Position numbers and translations under genes: made by a program. A stretch of DNA of 64,000 nt from an uncultured Oscillospiraceae bacterium (GTDB lineage Bacteria; Bacillota; Clostridia; Oscillospirales; Oscillospiraceae), in assembly GCA_934589065.1 (NCBI GenBank), contig CAKTNN010000004.1:13134-77133 (forward strand), in the 5' to 3' direction. How positions within the stretch are numbered: the stretch's first letter is position 1; each line of letters begins with the position of its first letter. The notes under the pieces are model-generated. The model was not told where the DNA came from and made no database searches. It saw only the letters and a program-made list of their open reading frames with translations. Of the stretch, positions 33,622-41,311 are shown piece by piece.

Positions 33622-34254
33622 ATGGAGGAAAAAGAAAAGAAAACGCCCCTGTCCGACCTGGAAAAGGCCAAGCAGGAGGCACTGAGCAGCGATGCAAAAA
33701 AGCCGGGGGAATATACATCCAAGTGGCAGCAGCAACTGGATGCCGCCATGGATAAGATCCTGAATCGGGAGCGCTTTTCCTACGACCTCAATGGGGATGC
33801 CCTCTACCGCCAATACAAAGACCGGGCCGTGAAGAACGGTCGCCTGGCAATGATGGATACCATGGGGCAGGCTGCCGCCATGACCGGGGGCTACGGCAGC
33901 TCCTATGCCCAGTCTGCCGGTCAGCAGGCCTATCAGAAGCAGATGGATGGTCTGACCGACCAGGCTTCCCGGCTGTATGACAAGGCACGGGAGGACTATG
34001 ACCGGCAGGGGCAGGTGGATCGGGACCGGTACGATGTCCTCCGGCAGCGGGAAAACAGCAGCTACAACCAGTATAAGCAGCAGAGGTCGGACTGGGAGGC
34101 GGAGAATACCCGGCTGTGGAACCGGTACGACAGTCTGCGTCAGCAGGAATACAGCGCCCAGCGGGACAGCATCAAGGATCAGCAGTGGCTGGCGGAATTT
34201 GAGGAGGCCCGTCAGGAATTCTATGACCAGCTGATTCGGAAATACGGCGGTTAA
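33622..34254 (+). CDS. Phage coiled-coil structural protein
   Basis: The 210-residue protein is rich in Gln, Tyr, Asp and Arg and almost wholly helical. The segment AMMDTMGQAAAMTGGYGSSY, followed by AQSAGQQAY, recurs in other clostridial phage structural proteins as far as I recall. It may be an internal or ejection protein. AGAAAGGAG precedes the ATG. Confidence 0.72.
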   Translation: MEEKEKKTPLSDLEKAKQEALSSDAKKPGEYTSKWQQQLDAAMDKILNRERFSYDLNGDALYRQYKDRAVKNGRLAMMDTMGQAAAMTGGYGSSYAQSAGQQAYQKQMDGLTDQASRLYDKAREDYDRQGQVDRDRYDVLRQRENSSYNQYKQQRSDWEAENTRLWNRYDSLRQQEYSAQRDSIKDQQWLAEFEEARQEFYDQLIRKYGG

Positions 34255-34265
34255 GGGGAGAAAGC

Positions 34266-35567
34266 ATGATTTTTTCATACCTGCGCTACCCCATAACCTT
34301 ACAGGGGGATACCCTGGGCAGCCCCATTACCGTAACCCTTCCGGCAAAGGGCAAGAGCCTGACCCTGCGCATTCGCTGCGGAAGCCGGGAAGAGGTGGTG
34401 GAGGAAAACAACACCCAGGGAGAATTTCACTGGACGCCGCCCCTGAGCCTGGCCCAGGAGTATCCCCGGGATAACCGGATCCCGGTGACCCTGATTTTGG
34501 AGCAGTACCGGAAGGAAATCCGGGTTGCCTCCCGGCAGGAGCAGATCCTTCTGGCGCTGCCGGAGGAAATCCACCCCCAGGTGCTTTTGAGCTATACGGA
34601 TGCCCAGGGCTGCCGGCAAATCTACGGCGGTTTTGTCCAGGGAAAATCCCGGCTGGCGCTGACAGCCCAGGCCACGGGCAGCTTTGGGGCGGAAATCGGG
34701 GAAACGGAGCTGGAAAGCGGCGGCTTTGTTTGCCGGGGAAAATCCGCAACCTTTGATCTGCCCCAGGCGGGGGAAATTTCCCTGGCAGCCAGAGTATGGG
34801 ATGACCGGGGCCGCAGTGCCCAGGCTTCCGGGAAAATACAGGTGCTGCCTTACAGTCCGCCTACGGGGGAAATTACCGCCGTCACCCGGAAAGACGGCAC
34901 CCTGGTTTCTTTTCGGGGAAGGGTTACGGCTCTGGGCGGAAAGAATCAGGGAAGCTTTACGGTGCTAATGCAGCAGGAGGGCGGCGCCTGGCAGCGTTTC
35001 CCCGCAGCCCAGGGCTGGGAAGCGGAAGGGGAGGTGACCCTTCCGGCGCTGGAGGAAAGCTGGGCACTGGCCCTGGAAGTGAAGGATGATTTTGAAACGG
35101 TGGTAATTCCCTACCATAGAAGGCCCTTCCTGGATATGCTCCCGGAGAAGCGGGCCCTGGGCATTGGCTGCCGGGCGGAGACAGCCGGGAAAATTCTGCT
35201 GGGCCTGACCCTGGATGCCGGGGGAAACCCAATAGAAAATCTGGGAGCGCCCCAAAAGGACGGGGATGCCCTCACTCTGGGCTACGGAGAAAGAACCTAT
35301 TGGCATCCGCGCCTTTTGTGGGAAAATCCGGCGCCGGACAGTCCCTTTGCCTCCCAGACTCTGGACATAGCGGGAGATTTTCTGCTGATTGAGGCGGCGG
35401 TTGAGGCAGGAAAGCCGACTGCCTTTTGGGAGCTGGGAAAGGATACGGCCCTTTTGCGGGCGGCAGAAGGGGTGCACCGGACAGTAGAACGGACGGACAA
35501 GGGCCTGACGTTTGGAACCACAGCATCGGGGGACGGCTTTGCAGTGCCCCTGCGGATATACGGATAA
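34266..35567 (+). CDS. Tail-fibre or receptor-binding protein, DUF859-like
   Basis: The 433-residue protein is beta-rich with immunoglobulin-like repeats, and a late FLDMLPEKRALGIGC motif of the kind found in DUF859-type minor structural proteins of Gram-positive phages. It ends in a compact domain (TDKGLTFGTTASGDGFAVP). Such proteins recognise the host surface. GGGGAGAAAGC precedes the ATG. It is the last large structural gene before the lysis-type genes. Confidence 0.7.
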   Translation: MIFSYLRYPITLQGDTLGSPITVTLPAKGKSLTLRIRCGSREEVVEENNTQGEFHWTPPLSLAQEYPRDNRIPVTLILEQYRKEIRVASRQEQILLALPEEIHPQVLLSYTDAQGCRQIYGGFVQGKSRLALTAQATGSFGAEIGETELESGGFVCRGKSATFDLPQAGEISLAARVWDDRGRSAQASGKIQVLPYSPPTGEITAVTRKDGTLVSFRGRVTALGGKNQGSFTVLMQQEGGAWQRFPAAQGWEAEGEVTLPALEESWALALEVKDDFETVVIPYHRRPFLDMLPEKRALGIGCRAETAGKILLGLTLDAGGNPIENLGAPQKDGDALTLGYGERTYWHPRLLWENPAPDSPFASQTLDIAGDFLLIEAAVEAGKPTAFWELGKDTALLRAAEGVHRTVERTDKGLTFGTTASGDGFAVPLRIYG

Positions 35568-35586
35568 CGGGGAGAAATCAAAAGAA

Positions 35587-35847
35587 ATGGATGCAAGCGT
35601 GTTGGCATCCCTGATTACGGGGCTTTTGTCTCTTGCCGGGGTGATGTTCAGCAATTTGTGGTCGGACAGACGGCGGCAGAGCGCTCTGCGCACGGCCCAG
35701 GCGGTGACGGATACCCGCCTGGAGGAATTAACCCGGGAGGTGCGGCAGCACAACAATTTTGCACGGAGAATGCCGGTGGTGGAGGAGCAAATCAAGGTCA
35801 TCAACCACCGGCTGGAGGATTTGGAAACGGGAGGAAAGAATCCATGA
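35587..35847 (+). CDS. Holin-associated small membrane protein (XhlA-like)
   Basis: The 86-residue protein has an N-terminal hydrophobic helix (SVLASLITGLLSLAGVMFS) and a coiled coil (RLEELTREVRQHNNFARRMP then VVEEQIKVINHRLEDLE). Proteins with the HNNFA..P.VEE pattern lie next to phage holins in many Firmicutes. It overlaps the holin gene by four bases. GGGGAG lies upstream. Confidence 0.8.
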   Translation: MDASVLASLITGLLSLAGVMFSNLWSDRRRQSALRTAQAVTDTRLEELTREVRQHNNFARRMPVVEEQIKVINHRLEDLETGGKNP

Positions 35848-36098
35848 TCAATTGGAAGGTTCGTCTGAAAAACGTGAATTTCTGGCTGACTGCCATTCCG
35901 GCGCTGCTGCTGGTGGTGCAGGCCGTGGGCACGCTGGTGGGCTGGCAGCCGGAGCTGGCAGGACTCCAGGAAAAGCTGTTAAACCTGGTAAACGCGGTGT
36001 TTGGTCTGCTGGCAATCCTGGGCATTGTCAATGACCCCACCACCGCCGGCCTGCACGACAGTACCCGCGCCATGGGCTACGAAAAGCCAAAGGGATAA
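35844..36098 (+). CDS. Phage holin, phi-LC3 family
   Basis: The 84-residue protein begins INWKVRLKNVNFWLTAIPAL, the start of the phi-LC3 holin family, has two membrane helices separated by a short polar loop, and ends in DPTTAGLHDSTRAMGYEKPK, also typical. Holins make membrane holes that release a muralytic enzyme, but no endolysin gene follows; a terminator and a host gene come next. Confidence 0.92.
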   Translation: MINWKVRLKNVNFWLTAIPALLLVVQAVGTLVGWQPELAGLQEKLLNLVNAVFGLLAILGIVNDPTTAGLHDSTRAMGYEKPKG

Positions 36099-36115
36099 AA
36101 AGGAATAAAATAAAA

Positions 36116-36176
36116 GGGAGCGTTAAAATCCTCGGCTGTCAACGCAGCAAAGGCCTTTTGACGCTCCCAATTTTTC
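36116..36176. terminator. Long hairpin terminator at the right edge of the phage cluster
   Basis: GGGAGCGTTAAAA pairs with TTTTGACGCTCCC with one mismatch around a 26-base loop; a T-run follows. It closes the particle operon and, read from the other side, the LysR gene. Confidence 0.75.
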
Positions 36177-36182
36177 TGGGCC

Positions 36183-37175
36183 TCAGCCAATCTGGGTGTG
36201 CTGAATGTAGGTGTCGAAAACATGGTGCTCTGTGTAGACCTGCTGGATGATCCGAATTGCGTCCTGCAGCGGTCGGGTAAGCTGCTTCTGCTTGTGGTAG
36301 ACCAGGGAGGTCTGCCGTGCACCCTGATATTCCAGAACCGGGAAAACATTCAGATTTTGAAAATAATTGCGCTGACTTTCAAACATAAATTTCAGGAGCA
36401 TGGAGGGACTGAAGAAAATGCCGTAGCCCTTGGCACATAAATCCACCAGGGAACTGGTCAGAGAGGTTTTTACGCGGATAAAGGGCGTGATGCCGTGGGC
36501 CTTGATGGCATTTTGTATTTCCAGATGAAAGGCGCTGTCAGAGGGGTGGAGAAACAGAGGCAGATGAGCAAAGGTGTAAAGGGATACCCCGGAACGGAAC
36601 TGTTCCTTGCAGGCGGGGTACTGATCCGGAAGCGTCTGACGCAGAAGAGTATCGGAAATAACCAGGTAAAGGGTTTCGGCTTCCAGCAGCTGCACTTCCA
36701 GAATGTTGGTATCCAGGCGGGCTGTGGTGTTGGATACCAGGGGCAGCGCCAGATCAATCCGATTCCGAATCAGTTCGCCGGAAAGATTGTGGGAGTACTC
36801 TTCCTGCAAATTGATGGACATATTGGGGTACATGGAAGAAAATCTCGGAATGAATTCATTGGCAAAGGCGGTGGAGCGGTTTGCGGGCAGACCGATGGAA
36901 AGCTCTCCGGTATAGCTGTTTCTGGAGTTTTGCAGGGCGTCGGTCAAGACCTGCTCTCTTTGAATGATTTCCTGAGCGGCTTCCAATAGGATATGTCCTG
37001 CCTGGGTCAGTTTCAGCGCAGGCTTGCGCTCAAAGAGCACCGCATTGTAGGTTTGCTCCAAATGCTTAATATGCAGACTGACGGCCTGCTGGGAAATATA
37101 GAGGGATTCCGAAGCCTTGGAAAAGCTGCCGCAGGAGACAACTTCCAGAAAACAGTTGATATCCGACATGTTCAC
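36183..37175 (-). CDS. LysR-family regulator of the catabolic operon
   Basis: The protein of about 330 residues has an N-terminal winged helix-turn-helix (INCFLEVVSCGSFSKASESL then ISQQAVSLHIKHLEQ) and a periplasmic-binding-like effector domain. LysR proteins are usually activators that sense a pathway intermediate and control a divergent operon; here the divergent operon is the carboxylate cluster at 37349. Three starts are possible: GTG 37184, GTG 37175 and ATG 37169. AAGGAG at 37187-37192 fits GTG 37175 best (11 bases). Confidence 0.9.
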   Translation of the reverse strand: MNMSDINCFLEVVSCGSFSKASESLYISQQAVSLHIKHLEQTYNAVLFERKPALKLTQAGHILLEAAQEIIQREQVLTDALQNSRNSYTGELSIGLPANRSTAFANEFIPRFSSMYPNMSINLQEEYSHNLSGELIRNRIDLALPLVSNTTARLDTNILEVQLLEAETLYLVISDTLLRQTLPDQYPACKEQFRSGVSLYTFAHLPLFLHPSDSAFHLEIQNAIKAHGITPFIRVKTSLTSSLVDLCAKGYGIFFSPSMLLKFMFESQRNYFQNLNVFPVLEYQGARQTSLVYHKQKQLTRPLQDAIRIIQQVYTEHHVFDTYIQHTQIG

Positions 37176-37219
37176 AAAAATCACATCTCCTTCTTGGTAA
37201 ATATGCTGTTGCAGAACCT

Positions 37220-37248
37220 ATTATACAAGTATTTGCTTGAAGAATCAA
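37220..37248 (-). promoter_or_regulatory. Promoter of the LysR gene
   Basis: On the minus strand TTGATT (37243-37248), 17 bases, TATAAT (37220-37225). It faces the operon promoter region, as expected for LysR autoregulation. Confidence 0.65.
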
Positions 37249-37258
37249 CAAATAAAAT

Positions 37259-37287
37259 CATGCTTTTCTTTTGTAACCATGTATAAT
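37259..37287 (+). promoter_or_regulatory. Activator-dependent-looking promoter of the catabolic operon
   Basis: TATAAT (37282-37287) has no good -35 box at 17 bases (CATGCT), the usual form of a promoter that needs LysR for activity. The AT-rich 37190-37260 region would hold the LysR sites; I could not mark an exact T-N11-A site. Confidence 0.45.
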
Positions 37288-37348
37288 ATAATCAATATCA
37301 GAAGATGTACTTAGGAAATTTGTGCAAATAAACCAGGAGGTAATTAGA

Positions 37349-38218
37349 ATGGTGATTGGTTTCGTTGGGTTCGGAGAAGCGAACTCTTCCATTGCCCAGG
37401 GGCTGCGTGAAGAGGGCGCACAGGAGCTTGTCTGTTACGATGCCATGCAGGCAGATCCCCGGTTCCGGGAAAAGATTGCCCAAAAGGCAGCGTCCTGCGG
37501 AGCAAAACAGCTGGAGAGCGGAGCAGAGGTTTGCCGGAAAGCGGATATTGTCATCTCCGGGACACCCTCCTCTTTTGCTTTGGGCGCGGCAGAGCAGGCA
37601 AGTGCCGGGGCACATCCGGGACTGATTTACATCGATGTGTCCACTGCAACGCCCAAGGATAAAAAGCGGATGGCACAGCTGCTGGATGGCAAGGGGGCAG
37701 CCTTTGTAGACGGCGCAATGATGGGGACGCTCCTGAAGGATCGGCACCGGGTGCCGATGCTGCTGTGCGGCAGCGGCGCGGAGAATTTTAAACGGGCGAT
37801 GGAGCCGTACAATATGCGCTTGACGGTTGTGCAGGGGGAGCCGGGGACGGCGACCAGCATCAAGTTTATCCGCAGTATTACCGCCAAGGGCCTGAGCTGC
37901 CTGCTGATTGAATCCTTCCAGGCAGCCAAGAAGTTCGGCGTTGTGGACACCATTCAGGAATCCTTTCTGGATTCCTTCGGCCCGGGCTTTCAGAAAATCA
38001 TGGATGGGTATATTTCCGGCGCGGTGCTTCATGCCAACCGTCGGGAGCATGAAATGCAGAACGTTGTGGATTTCCTTAAGAGCGAGGGCTTGCCCTGCAA
38101 TATGGCGGATGCAACCCGGGAGAAGCTCAAATGGATTGACGACAATCGCGTGAAAGACCTGTTTCCCGATGGCGTGCCCAGAGATTTTCGGAAGGTTCTG
38201 GATGGCTGGGATGTGTAA
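37349..38218 (+). CDS. NAD(P)-dependent dehydrogenase, DUF1932 C-terminal
   Basis: The 289-residue protein has an N-terminal Rossmann fold with VIGFVGFGEANSSIAQGL and the 6-phosphogluconate/3-hydroxyisobutyrate dehydrogenase-like core (IYIDVSTATP, FVDGAMMG). The C-terminal all-helical part matches DUF1932. A lysine in SIKFIRSITAKG is in the catalytic position of this superfamily. It should oxidise a hydroxy acid to a keto acid or the reverse. AGGAGG is upstream. It is the first gene of the LysR-linked operon. Confidence 0.87.
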   Translation: MVIGFVGFGEANSSIAQGLREEGAQELVCYDAMQADPRFREKIAQKAASCGAKQLESGAEVCRKADIVISGTPSSFALGAAEQASAGAHPGLIYIDVSTATPKDKKRMAQLLDGKGAAFVDGAMMGTLLKDRHRVPMLLCGSGAENFKRAMEPYNMRLTVVQGEPGTATSIKFIRSITAKGLSCLLIESFQAAKKFGVVDTIQESFLDSFGPGFQKIMDGYISGAVLHANRREHEMQNVVDFLKSEGLPCNMADATREKLKWIDDNRVKDLFPDGVPRDFRKVLDGWDV

Positions 38219-38231
38219 GGAGGGATAAACG

Positions 38232-38738
38232 ATGATTAAAATAAAAGTGCCCTACCGTGGCCCCAGGTTAAACCTGAAAGCGGGAGATCTGGTGGAGTTT
38301 ACGGGGACGATTTACTGCGGACGGGATATGGTTTTGCCCAAGGTGGTGGAGGCAGCCGAAAACGGTACCCTGGGTCAGTATGATATTGATCTGGAGGGCG
38401 CGGTGATTTTTCATACAGCGGTTAGCTGTGCGGGCATTGCCCCCACAACCAGCAGCAAGCCGGAAATTCAGGGCTCGATTCTTCCACTGTCCAGGCATGG
38501 CGCGTTGTTCCATCTGGGCAAAGGACTGATTTCTAAGGAGACAGTGGAGGAAATGAAGGAGCAGGGTTCTTATTTCCTGGTCACACCGCCGGTGGCGGCA
38601 CTGCTGACGGCCCAGATGAGTGAATGCAAATGTGTTTTCCATTCGGAATATGGCATGGAAGGCTTCTATAAAATCCAGGTTACGGATTTCCCTGCCATCG
38701 TCGCGGCTGCGGATGGCGAGACAATTTTCGCAAAGTGA
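38232..38738 (+). CDS. Class I fumarase/tartrate dehydratase-type beta subunit
   Basis: The 168-residue protein matches the FumA C-terminal/L(+)-tartrate dehydratase beta family: AGDLVEFTGTIYCGRDMVLP and SCAGIAPTTSSKPEI hold the conserved substrate-binding residues. It pairs with the following alpha subunit. Such enzymes add or remove water from dicarboxylates. Because the operon has no other citric-cycle gene, a pathway-specific hydroxy acid is more likely than fumarate. AAGGAGGG precedes the ATG. Confidence 0.88.
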   Translation: MIKIKVPYRGPRLNLKAGDLVEFTGTIYCGRDMVLPKVVEAAENGTLGQYDIDLEGAVIFHTAVSCAGIAPTTSSKPEIQGSILPLSRHGALFHLGKGLISKETVEEMKEQGSYFLVTPPVAALLTAQMSECKCVFHSEYGMEGFYKIQVTDFPAIVAAADGETIFAK

Positions 38739-38748
38739 GGACAAGACG

Positions 38749-39612
38749 ATGCTGACAACGGAACAGATTATAGAGGATGTTGCCAATGCCGTGGTAGAGG
38801 CCAGCTCCCATTGGCGGGAAGATCAGAAGAAATGCTGGGCCTGCGCAGCCGAGAAGGAGACTCAGGAAAGCGCCCGCTGGGCGATGGACAATTTCCTGCG
38901 GAATGCCGAGGCGGCAGACTTGCACCACAGCGCGCTGTGTGATGATACGGGAACACCGCACCCCTTCCTGGAAATTGGAGATGAGGCGGTTCTTCCGGCA
39001 GGCTTTTTGCAGGCGATGGAGGCGGGAATCCGCCTGGGTATGAACCGGGTGCCCACCCGCCCTATGGGCGTAAGGGGCAATGACCTGGAACGGATTGACC
39101 AGAGCCAGGGCCTGTATGAGGAGCCCGGGATGCTTTTGCCGGCACCTACCCAAATCCGCAGGGTGCCCGGAAACAAAATCCGATTTACCATCCTGATGCT
39201 GGGGGGCGGCCCGGAAATCCGCAGCAAGACCCAGCCCATCTTCCATTTGCATTCGGTAGACCATGTGGTGGAGGAAATGATTCAGTGGGCAATTCCGCAG
39301 GTGGCTGCACTGGGCTGTCAGCCCTGCACCCTGTCCTTCGGCCTGGGGCGCACAGCCTGTGAGGCATCCTCCCTTTCTCTGGAGGCAATGAAGGACGGTC
39401 GCTACGATGTGCAGAACGAGATGGAACGGAAAATTACCGATGCGGTAAACGCGGCAGGGATTGGCCCCATTGGGCTGGGCGGAAAAACCTCCGTCCTGGC
39501 AACTTTTATTAAAATCGGACACATGCGTGCCAGCGGCTTCCGTGTGGTTTCCATGCGGCCCAATTGCTGTATGGAAATCCGCAAAAGCAGCAGGGAATGG
39601 GAAAGTGTGTAA
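38749..39612 (+). CDS. Class I fumarase-type hydratase alpha subunit
   Basis: The 287-residue protein carries the iron-sulfur hydratase motifs: LCDDTGTPHPF (first Cys), ALGCQPCTLSFGLGRTACEA (second), GIGPIGLGGKTSVLA (active-site loop) and RPNCCMEIR (third). The three cysteines should hold a [4Fe-4S] cluster that is oxygen-sensitive, which fits an anaerobe. ATG 38749 follows GAGG and lies ten bases past the beta subunit stop. Alpha and beta together form the enzyme. Confidence 0.9.
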   Translation: MLTTEQIIEDVANAVVEASSHWREDQKKCWACAAEKETQESARWAMDNFLRNAEAADLHHSALCDDTGTPHPFLEIGDEAVLPAGFLQAMEAGIRLGMNRVPTRPMGVRGNDLERIDQSQGLYEEPGMLLPAPTQIRRVPGNKIRFTILMLGGGPEIRSKTQPIFHLHSVDHVVEEMIQWAIPQVAALGCQPCTLSFGLGRTACEASSLSLEAMKDGRYDVQNEMERKITDAVNAAGIGPIGLGGKTSVLATFIKIGHMRASGFRVVSMRPNCCMEIRKSSREWESV

Positions 39613-39624
39613 GGAGGTAAGGCG

Positions 39625-40518
39625 ATGAAAGAATTAATCCAGGGAGCCTATGATCTGCACGTCCATTCCGCTCCGGATGTTATGCCCCGGAAACTGGACG
39701 ATCTGGAAATGGGACAGCGGATTGCGGACTCCGGGATGGCGGGCTATGCAATGAAATCCCACTATTTCTGCACGGCAGAGCGGGCGGCTCTGGCAAAAAA
39801 GATTCACCCGGACTGCGATTACATTGGCACCGTTACATTAAACGGCTCTGTCGGCGGCATCAATCCCATGGCAGTGGAGATGGCGGCAAGGGCCGGGGCG
39901 AGGCTTTTGTGGTTCCCAACCTGCGATGGCGCCTACGAGCAGGCCCATACCTTTACCGGGGATCCCAATAAGAAGCTGCCCTTCTGGGCCGGAATTGTGC
40001 TGGAAATGAAGAAAGAGGGCATCAGTGCGCCGCCCATCAGCATCCTGGATGACCGGGGACAGTTGACGGAAGACACCCACAAGGTGCTGGATATTATTGC
40101 AAAGTACAATATGATCCTGACGACCGGCCATATTTCCCATGAGGAAACCTTTGCCCTGGTAAAGGCGGCGGCAATGGAGCATCAGATTAAGAACATCATC
40201 ATTACCCATGTGGATTTCCCCACTACCTACTACACGGTAGAGGAGCAAAAAAAGCTGGCGGATTTTGGCGCGTATATGGAGCACTGCTATACCACCTATG
40301 CAACAAAGAAGGTGGACTACGCAGTGACGCTGGAAATGATTCGCGCCATGGGTCCGGAGCACGTGGTGGTTTCTACGGATCTGGGACAGCCTGCGGGGAT
40401 TTACCCGGATGAGGGAATGGAGGCCTTCGCAACTGCGCTGTACCGGGATGGCTTTACCGCGGAGCAGGTTCGGCAGATGACGGTTTATAATCAGCGCAAG
40501 CTGCTGGGAAAGGAATGA
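39625..40518 (+). CDS. DUF6282 family metal-dependent hydrolase
   Basis: The 297-residue protein has an amidohydrolase-like TIM barrel: YDLHVHSAPD supplies the HxH site, AMKSHYF, LTTGHISHEE and IITHVDFP supply further His, and VVSTDLGQP the catalytic Asp. These match the DUF6282 family. Amidohydrolases hydrolyse amide, lactone or related bonds. In the protocatechuate 4,5-cleavage route an unrelated-subfamily amidohydrolase (LigI) opens a pyrone lactone, so a lactonase role is conceivable here, but only by analogy. AAGGAGG is upstream. Confidence 0.82.
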   Translation: MKELIQGAYDLHVHSAPDVMPRKLDDLEMGQRIADSGMAGYAMKSHYFCTAERAALAKKIHPDCDYIGTVTLNGSVGGINPMAVEMAARAGARLLWFPTCDGAYEQAHTFTGDPNKKLPFWAGIVLEMKKEGISAPPISILDDRGQLTEDTHKVLDIIAKYNMILTTGHISHEETFALVKAAAMEHQIKNIIITHVDFPTTYYTVEEQKKLADFGAYMEHCYTTYATKKVDYAVTLEMIRAMGPEHVVVSTDLGQPAGIYPDEGMEAFATALYRDGFTAEQVRQMTVYNQRKLLGKE

Positions 40519-40522
40519 ATCT

Positions 40523-41257
40523 ATGATTGACGGAAAGAGAATGCTGGTGGTCAGCGCGCACGCCGCAGATTATGTGTGGCGAGCCGGGGGCACAATTGCC
40601 AAATACATTAGCCATGGCGCCCAGGTCGATTTGGTGGTGCTGAGCTTTGGCGGTCGGGGAGAATCCAATGACCTGTGGAAGCAGCCCGGTGCAACGGCGG
40701 AGTCGGTAAAGGCGGCGCGGAAAGCGGAGACGGAGGCGGCAGCGGAAATCCTGGGCATCCAAAACATGGAGCTCTGGGATTTGCAGGATTACCCCATTGT
40801 GACCGACGAGGCACTGACGGAGCGCCTGGTAAGGAAAATCCGCACGGTACGCCCGGACATCATTCTGACCCACGACCGGAATGGAGCAGATGTGCTGAAT
40901 CCGGATCACAACCGTGTGAGCCAGTGGGTATTCCAGTGCAGCATTTTGGCGAATTCTGCCGGTGTCCGCACGGAGGGGCTGCCGAACACCAAACAGATGC
41001 GGCTGTTTGGCTTTGAACCCCACCAGACGGAGCTATCTAAATTTGTTCCCGGCTCTTTTGTAGACATCACGGAAGTCTACGAGCAGAAGGTGGCAGCGAT
41101 GAAGTGCTTTAAGGCGCAGAGCCACCTGATTCAGTACTATACCGATCGGGCGTTTCTGCGGGGCAACCACGCCAGACGGATATCCGGAAACCAGAATTAT
41201 AAATATGCGGAGTGCTTTTCCAACTTTTTCCCGGTGGTGGGAGAGGAACTGTATTAA
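40523..41257 (+). CDS. PIG-L family hydratase, GalB-like
   Basis: The 244-residue protein is PIG-L-like but has AHAADYVWRAGGTIA in place of the usual AHPDDE motif. This form, together with LSFGGRGESNDLW, FEPHQTE and KCFKAQSHLIQYYTDRAFLR, matches GalB, the 4-oxalomesaconate hydratase of Pseudomonas putida gallate catabolism. H13 and D16 likely bind the metal. It should convert 4-oxalomesaconate into 4-carboxy-4-hydroxy-2-oxoadipate, the substrate of the RraA-type aldolase encoded downstream. AAAGGA precedes the ATG. Confidence 0.85.
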   Translation: MIDGKRMLVVSAHAADYVWRAGGTIAKYISHGAQVDLVVLSFGGRGESNDLWKQPGATAESVKAARKAETEAAAEILGIQNMELWDLQDYPIVTDEALTERLVRKIRTVRPDIILTHDRNGADVLNPDHNRVSQWVFQCSILANSAGVRTEGLPNTKQMRLFGFEPHQTELSKFVPGSFVDITEVYEQKVAAMKCFKAQSHLIQYYTDRAFLRGNHARRISGNQNYKYAECFSNFFPVVGEELY

Positions 41258-41311
41258 CTGCCGGAAGCGTTTGACAACGGCATAAACTGAAAAAGAAAGA
41301 AGGAAACAAAA

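Larger units (their letters stand above)
23594..36176 (+). mobile_element. Compact phage-derived particle gene cluster (no integrase)
   Basis: About 12.6 kb between host genes spoIIE and a LysR regulator. It holds an ImmA/repressor pair on the minus strand and then fourteen plus-strand genes: a small zinc-binding-like protein, terminase small and large subunits, portal, Prp protease, scaffold, capsid, six tail or unknown proteins and two lysis-type membrane proteins. Integrase, excisionase, recombination, replication and endolysin genes are all missing. No tape-measure protein or long-tail genes are seen, which with an N4-gp56 capsid points to a short-tailed particle. Codon use looks like the host's. 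No flanking direct repeat was found by eye. Confidence 0.85.

Noticed and set aside
23580..36182. att-type direct repeats flanking the phage-derived region
   Set aside because: Comparison of the two edges by eye gave no shared stretch longer than a few bases, so no attachment site is reported; a computed alignment of both edges would settle this.
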